DNA of 8,626 nt from the NCBI GenBank assembly GCA_910586575.1, contig CAJUJQ010000129.1, positions 1 through 8,626 of the forward strand, given 5' to 3'. The translations under genes and the position numbers were made by a program. Under the pieces are notes generated by a model. It was given only the letters and a program-made list of their open reading frames with translations. It ran no database searches and had not been told where the DNA came from. The stretch comes from an uncultured Clostridia bacterium. Lineage in GTDB: Bacteria; Bacillota; Clostridia; Oscillospirales; Butyricicoccaceae. Shown here one piece after another: positions 1 to 6,300 of the stretch. Position 1 is the stretch's first letter. Each line of letters begins with the position of its first letter.

Positions 1-104
1 TAAACTGCTTTTTGAGCCGTCCTTTGTCGCTTGAAACTTGGAAACTGGTGTATGGGATTAAAAAGTCCATAATATTATATATTGAGCAGATCCTGTAAAG
101 AATA

Positions 105-161
105 GGGGCCGTCTCCTGCAATGATTTGAAAATCATTTTGAGACAGCCCCATTTATTTTTT
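105..161 (+). terminator. Rho-independent terminator of an upstream transcript
   Basis: GGGGC-C-GTCTC at 105-115 pairs with GAGAC-A-GCCCC at 140-150. A second inner stem (AATGAT/ATCATT) closes on a short A/T loop, and the hairpin is followed by the T-rich run 151-161. It lies just before the promoter at 172-200, so it insulates the gntR operon from whatever lies to the left. Bases 1-104 start with a TAA that could be the stop codon of that upstream gene, and I see no gene in them. Confidence 0.85.
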
Positions 162-171
162 GAGATTTTAC

Positions 172-200
172 TTGACAACAGTTGTGAACCGTATTATACT
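172..200 (+). promoter_or_regulatory. Sigma-A promoter of the gntR-ABC operon
   Basis: A perfect -35 TTGACA (172-177), a 17-base spacer and -10 TATACT (195-200) predict a transcript start near 207, about 40 bases before the gntR start codon. It is by far the best consensus promoter in the window. That fits a gene set controlled by repression rather than activation. Confidence 0.85.
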
Positions 201-222
201 GTACTTGTAACAACAATACGGT
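175..222. promoter_or_regulatory. Candidate GntR operator repeats over the promoter
   Basis: Three inverted repeats sit on the core promoter. ACAAC-A-GTTGT (175-185) overlaps the -35. ACCGTATT (188-195) pairs with AATACGGT (215-222) across the -10 and start site. TTGT-A-ACAA (205-213) sits at the predicted start. YtrA-type GntR repressors bind palindromes in their own promoters, so these are the natural candidates for autorepression. Which repeat is the real operator cannot be told from one sequence. Confidence 0.5.
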
Positions 223-246
223 CAATTACGGGAAGATGGTGGGAAG

Positions 247-621
247 TTGGAGATTATTGTAAGCAACAAAACGAGCCGCCCCTTGTATGAACAGATTTCG
301 GCACAGGTCAAGGCACAAATCATGAGCGGGGAGCTGAAAGCCGGGGAGCCGCTTCCCTCCATCCGGTCCCTTGCGAAGTCCCTGCAAATCAGCGTGCTGA
401 CGGTGCAGAAGGCCTATGACCATCTTCAGGCGGATGGCTTTATCGAGACAACTGCCGGGAAGGGCTGTTTTGTTTCCGCGCAGAACCAGGACTTCTATCT
501 GGAAGAGCAGCAAAAGCGGATTGAGGCGCATTTCAATGAAGCGATTGAAATTGCCCGCGCTAGCGGAATACCGCTTTCAAAATTGATGGATTTATTAACC
601 CTGTTATATGAGGAGGATTGA
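247..621 (+). CDS. GntR-family (YtrA subfamily) transcriptional repressor
   Basis: This 124-residue regulator has an N-terminal winged helix-turn-helix of the GntR type (about residues 9-77). The family pattern is clear: P12-L-Y-E-Q-I, the basic/GELKAGEPLPSIRSLA stretch at 28-43, then TVQKAYDHLQADGFIETTAGKGCFV at 52-76. Only a short helical tail (about 80-124) follows, with no large ligand domain, which is the hallmark of the YtrA subfamily (PmtR, YtrA, YhcF). The start is TTG at 247, giving the usual MEIIVSN opening; the ATG at 236 is out of frame and stops quickly. The gene is followed after 2 bases by the ABC ATPase. The family normally represses its own ABC operon until an exported substrate or ATP-dependent signal releases it. 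The inducer is unknown. Confidence 0.93.
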   Translation: MEIIVSNKTSRPLYEQISAQVKAQIMSGELKAGEPLPSIRSLAKSLQISVLTVQKAYDHLQADGFIETTAGKGCFVSAQNQDFYLEEQQKRIEAHFNEAIEIARASGIPLSKLMDLLTLLYEED

Positions 622-623
622 CG

Positions 624-1478
624 ATGGACAGCGCTCTGACAGTTTCGGGATTGACAAAAACGTATCCGGATTTTGTTTTGGATTCGGTTTCCTTTTCTGT
701 TCCAAGTGGCTCCATTGTGGGGCTGATCGGCGAAAACGGTGCCGGGAAAAGTACAACGATTAACGCGGCGCTGGGCCTGATCCGGAAGGAGTCCGGCAGG
801 GTTTCCATATTGGGCCGGGAGGACTTGGACAGCGATACCCGGGAGGAAATCGGCGTTGTGTTTGATGGAAGCAACTACCCTGAAATCCTTTCGCCGAGGA
901 AGCTGAACCGAATCATGAAAAATATTTACCGCACCTGGGATGAAATGGCTTACTTCCGGCTTTTGGGGCAGTTTTCCCTGCCGCCCGATAAGCAAATCAA
1001 GCAGTTTTCCAAGGGGATGAAAATGAAGCTGGCGATTTCCGCCGCGCTTTCCCATCATCCAAAGCTGCTGATTTTGGATGAGGCGACCAGCGGGCTTGAC
1101 CCGGTGATTCGGGACGATATTTTAGATATGCTGCTCGATTTTGTACAGGATGAAACCCATTCCATTTTGCTGTCCTCCCACATCACCAGCGACCTGGAAA
1201 AAATTGCCGACTATATTGTATTTATCCATCAAGGGAAGGTTGTTTTCTCCAAGCCCAAGGATGAGCTGATGGAACGATACGGTATTCTCAAGTGCGGCGC
1301 GGCGCAGTTTGACGTGTTGGATAGAACCGAAATCATTGCGTACCGTAAAATGGATTATGAATGGCAAGTGCTGGTATCTGACCGGGAAAATATGTGGAAG
1401 AAATATTCAAAGGTGATGATTGTCCCCGCGACGATTGATGAAATTATGCTTCTTTGTGTAAAGGGGGAAAAAGGATGA
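624..1478 (+). CDS. ABC transporter ATP-binding protein (YtrB/PmtA-like)
   Basis: A 284-residue cytoplasmic ATPase that should power the permease encoded next. Walker A is GENGAGKST at 36-44, the signature loop is FSKGM (128-132), Walker B is LLILDE (148-153), the D-loop is SGLD (156-159) and the switch histidine is H186 in SSHI. The usual Q-loop glutamine is not visible: the stretch reads GVVFDGSNYP (77-86), with Asp at the expected place. The signature also departs from LSGGQ. Both changes recur in ABC ATPases linked to YtrA-type regulators, so they do not suggest decay. The start ATG at 624 has AGGAGG at 611-616; an in-frame TTG at 618 is too close to that site. The stop overlaps the permease start (ATGA). 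The C-terminal 70 residues are a family-specific tail. Confidence 0.94.
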   Translation: MDSALTVSGLTKTYPDFVLDSVSFSVPSGSIVGLIGENGAGKSTTINAALGLIRKESGRVSILGREDLDSDTREEIGVVFDGSNYPEILSPRKLNRIMKNIYRTWDEMAYFRLLGQFSLPPDKQIKQFSKGMKMKLAISAALSHHPKLLILDEATSGLDPVIRDDILDMLLDFVQDETHSILLSSHITSDLEKIADYIVFIHQGKVVFSKPKDELMERYGILKCGAAQFDVLDRTEIIAYRKMDYEWQVLVSDRENMWKKYSKVMIVPATIDEIMLLCVKGEKG

Positions 1479-2104
1479 AGGGCGTTTTGCTCAAGGATCT
1501 CTATATTGCGAAAAGCAATATCCTTGTTACGTTTATCAGCTTGATTGTTTTAGGGTTCGGTCTGTCGTTTCTGCTAGAAACCAGCGCGATTTTAATCTTA
1601 GCGCCGGTCGCCTCGACGACTGCGGTTTTTATCAGCATTACCAGTGACGCCGCCTCGAAGTGGAATAAAAACGTTATCACTATGCCGGTATCAAGAGGGC
1701 AGATTATCGGTGAAAAATTCGTGTTTTATCTTTTGCTGGCAGGCTTGGGACTGATTGCCGCGCTGCTTCTTTGTATCATTCCCGCGCTTTTCGGCGAAGC
1801 AATTACGTTTCATTCCCTGTGTCTGTATGGGTCGATTGGCATTAGCGCTACGCTGCTTGCGGGCGGCATCAGTTTACCGTGTGCGTATCTGTTCGATCCG
1901 GAAAAATCACAAATTGTGTTTATGATGTCCTTTATGGCATCCACGGGAATCATTACCGGAATTGTGCTGCTCACCAATTTGTTTATCCCCGTGAAGGAGC
2001 ATGTCCTTTTGGCGTTTCAGATTGTGCTTGCGGTTTCCGCTGTTTGTTTTTTTATTGCATATCGGGCGGCGGTCAAAATTTATCAAAAGTGTGACATTAT
2101 CTGA
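1475..2104 (+). CDS. ABC-2 type transporter permease (PmtB-like, six helices)
   Basis: A 209-residue integral membrane protein, the predicted partner of the preceding ATPase. It begins MKGVLLKDLYIAKSNI, the amphipathic lead-in typical of ABC2_membrane_2-type permeases. About six hydrophobic segments follow, near residues 16-35, 38-58, 85-108, 117-139, 150-173 and 178-201. The loop after helix 2 (ISITSDAASKWNKNVITMPVSRGQI) matches the family pattern 'DE..KW..Y..TLPVSR..IV' in spirit: the MPVSR coupling motif is intact. The start ATG at 1475 overlaps the ATPase stop by 4 bases and has a GGGGG-type ribosome site at 1463-1467. The substrate is not readable from sequence; relatives handle amphipathic peptides, and I infer an export or envelope-defence role. 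Confidence 0.88.
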   Translation: MKGVLLKDLYIAKSNILVTFISLIVLGFGLSFLLETSAILILAPVASTTAVFISITSDAASKWNKNVITMPVSRGQIIGEKFVFYLLLAGLGLIAALLLCIIPALFGEAITFHSLCLYGSIGISATLLAGGISLPCAYLFDPEKSQIVFMMSFMASTGIITGIVLLTNLFIPVKEHVLLAFQIVLAVSAVCFFIAYRAAVKIYQKCDII

Positions 2105-2120
2105 CAGCACTCCTGGGAAA

Positions 2121-2161
2121 CGGCGGTTTTGAGTAATCAGTGCCGCCGCTTTTCTCCGTTT
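2121..2161 (+). terminator. Probable terminator of the gntR-ABC operon
   Basis: CGGCGG (2121-2126) pairs with CCGCCG (2143-2148). A small inner TGA/TCA pairing helps close the 16-base loop, and CTTTTCTCCGTTT follows. It lies 17 bases after the permease stop. The T-run is interrupted, so termination may be partial. Confidence 0.6.
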
Positions 2162-2196
2162 CGTAAGAAAAATTTAAGAAATTCCATAGGGAAAAC
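2161..2196 (+). promoter_or_regulatory. VanR-like response-regulator boxes, upstream of the carboxypeptidase operon
   Basis: TCGTAAGAAAAAT begins at 2161. The core TAAGAAA occurs at 2164-2170 and again at 2175-2181 (11 bases apart), with a degenerate third copy, TAGGGAA, at 2187-2193. Repeats one helical turn apart are how OmpR-family dimers bind. TCGTAAGAAA closely resembles the VanR-binding element I recall from enterococcal van promoters. They lie on the upstream side of the promoter at 2222 and have a counterpart at 5284-5307. Confidence 0.65.
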
Positions 2197-2221
2197 GCAG
2201 GATAAAAGAGTACGGCGCTGG

Positions 2222-2227
2222 TATAAT
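2222..2227 (+). promoter_or_regulatory. -10 element of the carboxypeptidase-vanRS operon
   Basis: A perfect TATAAT sits inside CTGGTATAATTAGC. The place for a -35 at a 17-base spacing reads AGGATA, which is poor. A strong -10 with no -35, next to activator repeats, indicates a promoter that depends on an activator. Transcription would start near 2234, about 28 bases before the ATG. Confidence 0.7.
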
Positions 2228-2261
2228 TAGCGGTGAAATCTAAGTTTGGAGATAATGTACT

Positions 2262-3410
2262 ATGCGCAGTCCTACCAGAAAGTCTTTCCTGTGGACGGTG
2301 ATTTGTTTCACGGTGGAAATGATCATCATTTATCTTGCTGCCCTTTTGCGGGAGCATCGGTTTCTATATGGGGGCGCAGCCATTGGAATCGTTTATTTAT
2401 TGGTAAGCTTGCTTTCCCTGAAACAGAAAAGGAAACGGATGGAGCATCCCGGCGGTGACGGAAACGGCAATAAAAGGAATCGCCGGAAATCACGGAAAAG
2501 AACCCTCCGAGGTTTTACGCGGATTGTCCTGTGTTTGCTGCCCGTTTTAGGGACGGTAAAATTGTGCGGGCTGGTTGGGGCTGCTTTTCTGATTCCCGGA
2601 AGGGGCGATTCGGTTGACTCCATTTCGGTAGAGGTGACGGCGAAAAACGCCGCAGTTATGAGCGCCGACACGGGCGCGCTGCTGTACCAGAAAAACGGTA
2701 CCGACAGAATCGCGCCCGCCAGCACCGCGAAAATGATAACCGCCCTGACGGTGCTGGATGTTTGTTCCCCGGATGATGAAATAACAGTAGGCGAAGAAAT
2801 CCGGCTGATGCGCGAGGATTCCTCCCGTGCGTGGCTGAACCGGGGCGATATGCTGACGGTCAGGCAGCTTTTGATTGCGCTGCTGCTCCCTTCAGGCAAC
2901 GACGCGGCCTATACGCTCGCGGCCAATGCCGGAAGGGAAATTGCCGGGGACCGCCATTTGACCAATGAGCAGTCCATTGATGTATTTATGGATAAGGTGA
3001 ATGAAAAGGCACGGGCGCTCGGGCTGGAAAACTCACATTTTTCAGTCCCGGACGGATACGATACCGAGGGGCAGTATACCACGGCGTGTGACCTTGCAGT
3101 TATAGCAAAGGCGTGTTTGGAAAGCCCATGCATTTCTGAAATTGTGGCGAATAACAGATCCTATCAAAAATGGGTGAGCGGCAGGGAAGTTACCTACAAT
3201 AACTCCAATGAGCTGCTTAACCCGAACAGCCCATATTACCGGTCTGAGGTAATCGGCATTAAGACGGGGAACAGCAGCCAGGCGGGGGCGTGCGTGGTTT
3301 CGGCGGCGGTGATTGATGGAAAGACCTATATCTCGGTTGTCATGGGTTCGGGCAAGGCTGCGAGGTTTCAGGACAGTATTACCATCTACGACAAAATTAA
3401 AGCGCGATAA
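2262..3410 (+). CDS. Membrane-anchored serine D-Ala-D-Ala carboxypeptidase (peptidase S11)
   Basis: The 382-residue protein should remove the terminal D-Ala from peptidoglycan pentapeptides outside the membrane. The penicillin-binding triad is complete: S154-T-A-K157 (nucleophile and lysine), S211-G-N213, and K334-T-G336. HFSVPDGYDTEGQYTTACDLA (260-280) is the S11 signature region. The N-terminus is odd. Instead of one signal peptide there are two helices (about 8-28 and 35-53), a very basic cytoplasmic linker (54-84, rich in K/R) and a third helix (88-111), which puts the catalytic domain outside. The chain ends soon after the KTG region, so the PBP5_C domain and C-terminal anchor of classical DacA/DacF enzymes are absent. 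The ATG at 2262 follows GGAG at 2248-2251. It is first in an operon with the VanR- and VanS-like genes. Lowering the D-Ala-D-Ala target is a known vancomycin defence (VanY, VanXY), so that role is inferred here. Confidence 0.92.
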   Translation: MRSPTRKSFLWTVICFTVEMIIIYLAALLREHRFLYGGAAIGIVYLLVSLLSLKQKRKRMEHPGGDGNGNKRNRRKSRKRTLRGFTRIVLCLLPVLGTVKLCGLVGAAFLIPGRGDSVDSISVEVTAKNAAVMSADTGALLYQKNGTDRIAPASTAKMITALTVLDVCSPDDEITVGEEIRLMREDSSRAWLNRGDMLTVRQLLIALLLPSGNDAAYTLAANAGREIAGDRHLTNEQSIDVFMDKVNEKARALGLENSHFSVPDGYDTEGQYTTACDLAVIAKACLESPCISEIVANNRSYQKWVSGREVTYNNSNELLNPNSPYYRSEVIGIKTGNSSQAGACVVSAAVIDGKTYISVVMGSGKAARFQDSITIYDKIKAR

Positions 3411-3437
3411 AAGGATTTTTTGCGGCAAGGTGATCAT

Positions 3438-4139
3438 ATGGATTGTAATATTTTGGTGGCGGATGATGAAAAAGAGCTGGCAGATGTGCTCGCGCTTTAC
3501 CTTACGAATGACGGCTATACCGTCCACAAATGCTATACCGGCGCGGAGGCTTTGGACTGCATTGCGCATACAGAGCTGGATTTAGCCATTCTGGACGTGA
3601 TGTTCCCGGACGCGGACGGCTTTCAAATCTGCAAGAAAATCCGGGAAAGGTCCTATTACCCCATTATTATGCTTACAGCCAGAACGGCGGACACGGATAA
3701 AATCATGGGCCTTGCCATCGGCGCGGACGACTATATTACAAAGCCGTTTAACCCGCTGGAGGTGGTCGCCCGCGTAAAAACCCAGCTGCGGAGGTACAGG
3801 CTCTATAACGGCTCCGCCCCGAAGCCGGAGAAAGCGGCACGCGAGTACGATATCCGGGGGCTGTCCATCAACCGGGACAACCATAAGTGCTTCCTGTTCG
3901 GCAGAGAGGTGCAGCTGACTCCCATTGAGTTTTCCATCCTCTGGTATCTTTGCGAGCGTCAGGGCGTTGTTGTCCCTTCTGAGGAGCTTTTCGAGGCGGT
4001 ATGGGGTGAGAAGTACCTGAAAAATAACAACACCGTTATGGCGCACATCGGGCGGCTGCGGGAAAAGCTCGATGAGCCTGCCCGGAATCCCCGGTTCGTC
4101 AAAACGGTATGGGGGGTCGGCTATACCATTGAAACATAA
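3438..4139 (+). CDS. vanR: VanR-like response regulator (OmpR/PhoB family)
   Basis: A 233-residue two-component regulator. The receiver domain (1-120) has acidic pocket D9-D10, phospho-acceptor D53 in LAILDVMFPDADGF, T80 and K102 in the YITKPF loop. The winged-helix DNA-binding domain spans about 137-231 and ends VKTVWGVGYTIET. The stretches DLAILD, PIIMLT, IGADDYITKPF, LRRY, LTPxEFSIL and VKTVWGVGY are those I recall from enterococcal VanR, so the VanR subfamily call is firm. The van symbol here denotes family, not proven glycopeptide resistance. The start ATG at 3438 has AAGGTG at 3427-3432; an upstream in-frame TTG at 3420 lacks a site. It lies 27 bases after the carboxypeptidase and overlaps the kinase by 11. 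The likely targets are the repeats at 2161-2196 and 5284-5307. Confidence 0.95.
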   Translation: MDCNILVADDEKELADVLALYLTNDGYTVHKCYTGAEALDCIAHTELDLAILDVMFPDADGFQICKKIRERSYYPIIMLTARTADTDKIMGLAIGADDYITKPFNPLEVVARVKTQLRRYRLYNGSAPKPEKAAREYDIRGLSINRDNHKCFLFGREVQLTPIEFSILWYLCERQGVVVPSEELFEAVWGEKYLKNNNTVMAHIGRLREKLDEPARNPRFVKTVWGVGYTIET

Positions 4140-5289
4140 AGATGATTTTCGCCCGCTCCGCAGGAAGCTGTTTCTGCGCGTGGCTGCCATGCTGGCACTC
4201 GCCGTCGTTGTACTCTATTTTTCATACGCGGTCTTTTGGAACGGGCATTTTGCCAACGGGATGACGCTCTTCTTTCAAAAAGGATTGGGCATGGGGCGGG
4301 AAGCCGCGCTCCGGCTGTATGACCGGGTATTCCGCAGGCATAGGGATGCTTTCGTTTGGCTGTCTATTTTGTTGGTGTCCGGCGGTTTGTTCCGCGCTTA
4401 TCTCCGCTGGCTGACACGATATTTTGAGTCCATCAGCAAGGAAATGGACGCGCTGCTCCTGGACGTGCCTGGGGAAATCTCCCTGCCCCCGGAGCTGCTT
4501 CCCATTGAGCGCAAAATGAATTTGGCAAAGCGTGCCATCGACCGGCAGAAAAGCGACATGCTGCTTGCCGAGCAGAAAAAGAATGACTTGGTGATGTACC
4601 TGGCGCACGACCTCAAAACGCCGCTGGCATCCGCCATCAGTTATTTGAACCTGCTGCGGGACGAGAAGCAGCTCTCCGAGGAGCTGCGGGAAAAATACCT
4701 CTCCATCTCCCTTGCCAAATCGGAACGGCTGGAAGATTTGATTAACGAGTTTCTGGAAATCGCGCGGTACAGCTTATCTGCCATCACGCTGCAATACAGC
4801 GAAATCAACCTGACCCGTTTGCTGGAACAGCTTATCTTTGAGTTCCAGCCGGTTCTGGACAAGAAAGGCTTGACCTGCCGCCTTGCGGCTGCGGACGACA
4901 TCGTGCTGAAATGTGACGCCGATAAAATGCAGCGGGTCTTTGACAATCTTTTGCGCAACGCGGTCAGCTACAGTCACGGCGGGACTGAAATCACCATGGA
5001 AGCCGGGTACGATGCGGACTGCGTGGCACTGCGGTTTTCCAACCACGGCGAGACTATCCCCAAGGACAAGCTGGACCAGATTTTCGAGCAGTTTTACCGG
5101 CTGGACACGGGGCGCAGCGCGGGCGGGGCAGGCCTGGGGCTTGCCATTGCCAAGCAGATCGTCACGCTCCATCACGGAACCATTACTGCGGAGAGCGGGG
5201 AGGGTGTGACGGTCTTTGTGGTGACGCTTCCAATGGCTCCCGAGCAGGCAGGCGTAAAGCCTGACAAAATCGACGTGAGGAAATCGTAA
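4129..5289 (+). CDS. vanS: VanS-like sensor histidine kinase
   Basis: A 386-residue membrane kinase, predicted partner of the VanR-like regulator. Helices at about 17-37 and 74-90 bracket a short extracytoplasmic loop of roughly 36 residues, as in VanS of the A type, so there is no large ligand domain. A linker leads to the H-box KNDLVMYLAHDLKTPL, with phospho-acceptor H160. The ATPase domain shows the N-box DNLLRNAVSYS (272-282), a G1 region SNHGETIP with Asn where many kinases have Asp (VanS shares this), FYRLD (322-326) and the G2 box GAGLGLAIAK (333-342). I chose the TTG at 4129, which overlaps the regulator by 11 bases; an ATG at 4072 would add only residues that are the regulator's tail read in another frame. 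Signal sensed: unknown, plausibly a cell-wall antibiotic or its effect. Confidence 0.94.
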   Translation: MKHKDDFRPLRRKLFLRVAAMLALAVVVLYFSYAVFWNGHFANGMTLFFQKGLGMGREAALRLYDRVFRRHRDAFVWLSILLVSGGLFRAYLRWLTRYFESISKEMDALLLDVPGEISLPPELLPIERKMNLAKRAIDRQKSDMLLAEQKKNDLVMYLAHDLKTPLASAISYLNLLRDEKQLSEELREKYLSISLAKSERLEDLINEFLEIARYSLSAITLQYSEINLTRLLEQLIFEFQPVLDKKGLTCRLAAADDIVLKCDADKMQRVFDNLLRNAVSYSHGGTEITMEAGYDADCVALRFSNHGETIPKDKLDQIFEQFYRLDTGRSAGGAGLGLAIAKQIVTLHHGTITAESGEGVTVFVVTLPMAPEQAGVKPDKIDVRKS

Positions 5290-5307
5290 GAAAATCCGTG
5301 GGAAAAC
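5284..5307 (+). promoter_or_regulatory. VanR-like boxes, upstream of the second ABC operon
   Basis: TCGTAAGAAAAT (5284-5295) is followed 12 bases later by the weaker copy CGTGGGAAAAC (5297-5307). The first copy matches the box at 2161 over eleven bases. GGGAAAAC also recurs at 2189-2196. The first copy overlaps the kinase stop codon, so this element marks a separate promoter inside the module. Confidence 0.65.
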
Positions 5308-5355
5308 AGTGGAATCCCGTGTGATAGAACAACAAAACGGCGCGCCTGCTTCTGG

Positions 5356-5361
5356 TACAAT
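5356..5361 (+). promoter_or_regulatory. -10 element of the second ABC operon
   Basis: TACAAT sits in CTGGTACAATAGCAGTACC. The flanks match the promoter at 2222 (CTGGTATAATTAGC), and the -35 position again lacks a match (CAAAAC at 5333-5338). A small inverted repeat, GGTAC/GTACC (5354-5358 and 5366-5370), overlaps it. The leader is about 48 bases and includes a weak AAGGC/GCCTT stem at 5371-5386. Confidence 0.65.
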
Positions 5362-5415
5362 AGCAGTACCAAGGCAAGAGCGCCTTTATTCTATCAGCGG
5401 GAAGGGAGTTTTCAC

Positions 5416-6300
5416 ATGGAATTGCTGATTGACCATGTTTCCAAACGGTTCAAAGACAAAATAGCCGTCAATGACATCAGCCTGGGGCTGACGCCGGGCG
5501 TCTGGGGGCTGCTGGGCGCCAACGGCGCGGGCAAAACCACCCTCATGCGGATGATTGCCGGGATTATGCAGCCGACCTCCGGACGGGTGGCGTATGATGG
5601 CGTGCCCGTTCAGGTGCTGGGGGAGCGGTACCGGAATATTTTCGGGTTCCTGCCGCAGGAGTTCGGCTTTCCGCAGGAATTTACCGTGAAAGAGTATCTA
5701 ACCTATATTGCCGCATTGAAGGGGCTTCCAGAGCGGCTGGGCAGGCGAAAGATTGCCGAATTGCTGGAGCGTGTCTCGCTGCCGGATGTCTGTAACAGGA
5801 AAATTGCCAATCTGTCCGGCGGCATGAAACGCCGGGTAGGGATTGCCCAGGCGCTGCTGAACGACCCGGAGGTGCTTATTTTGGACGAACCGACCGGGGG
5901 GCTGGACCCCGGCGAGCGGGTGCGCTTCCGCAACCTGATTTCGGAATTTGCCCATGACCGGATTGTGCTGATTTCCACCCATATTGTCCCCGATGTGGAG
6001 TATATCGCCGCCTGCCACGCCATTATCAAAGGCGGCAGGCTGCTGGCAGCCGGCACGACGGAGGAATTGACCGGGCTGGCAGAGGGCAAGGTGTGGCACT
6101 GTACCGTCCCGGCGGAAGCCGTGCCGGAGTACGAAAGCAGGCTCCAAATCGCAGGGCTACGGAACGAAAACGACGGCAGCGTTTCCGTTCGCTACCTGTC
6201 GGAGCGGCCCTGCAACAGCGTTTCCACTGCTGTGGCGCCCCGTCTGGAGGATTTATATTTGTGGCTGTTCCCGGAGAACGAAAGGGGGGACGGGCAATGA
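5416..6300 (+). CDS. ABC transporter ATP-binding protein (BcrA/CcmA type)
   Basis: A 294-residue ATPase with a fully canonical motif set: Walker A GANGAGKTT (34-42), Q-loop Q81 in FGFLPQEFG, signature LSGGM (133-137), Walker B VLILDE (153-158), D-loop GGLD (161-164) and switch H189 in STHI. Residues from about 220 form a C-terminal extension of the kind seen in BcrA/antimicrobial-peptide exporters, with no second ATPase domain. The ATG at 5416 has AAGGGAG at 5402-5408. Its stop overlaps the permease start (ATGA), a sign of translational coupling. The promoter carries VanR-like boxes, so it probably belongs to the regulon of the two-component system just upstream. The transported substrate is unknown. 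Confidence 0.94.
   Translation: MELLIDHVSKRFKDKIAVNDISLGLTPGVWGLLGANGAGKTTLMRMIAGIMQPTSGRVAYDGVPVQVLGERYRNIFGFLPQEFGFPQEFTVKEYLTYIAALKGLPERLGRRKIAELLERVSLPDVCNRKIANLSGGMKRRVGIAQALLNDPEVLILDEPTGGLDPGERVRFRNLISEFAHDRIVLISTHIVPDVEYIAACHAIIKGGRLLAAGTTEELTGLAEGKVWHCTVPAEAVPEYESRLQIAGLRNENDGSVSVRYLSERPCNSVSTAVAPRLEDLYLWLFPENERGDGQ

Noticed and set aside
4072..4131. ATG at 4072 as start of the histidine kinase
   Set aside because: The added 19 residues are the regulator's coding end read in another frame and have no counterpart in VanS proteins; the TTG at 4129 gives the usual N-terminus.
5371..5390. AAGGC/GCCTT stem in the leader of the second ABC operon as a terminator or attenuator
   Set aside because: Only five pairs, and the following TTATTC is too short and mixed to act as a terminator.
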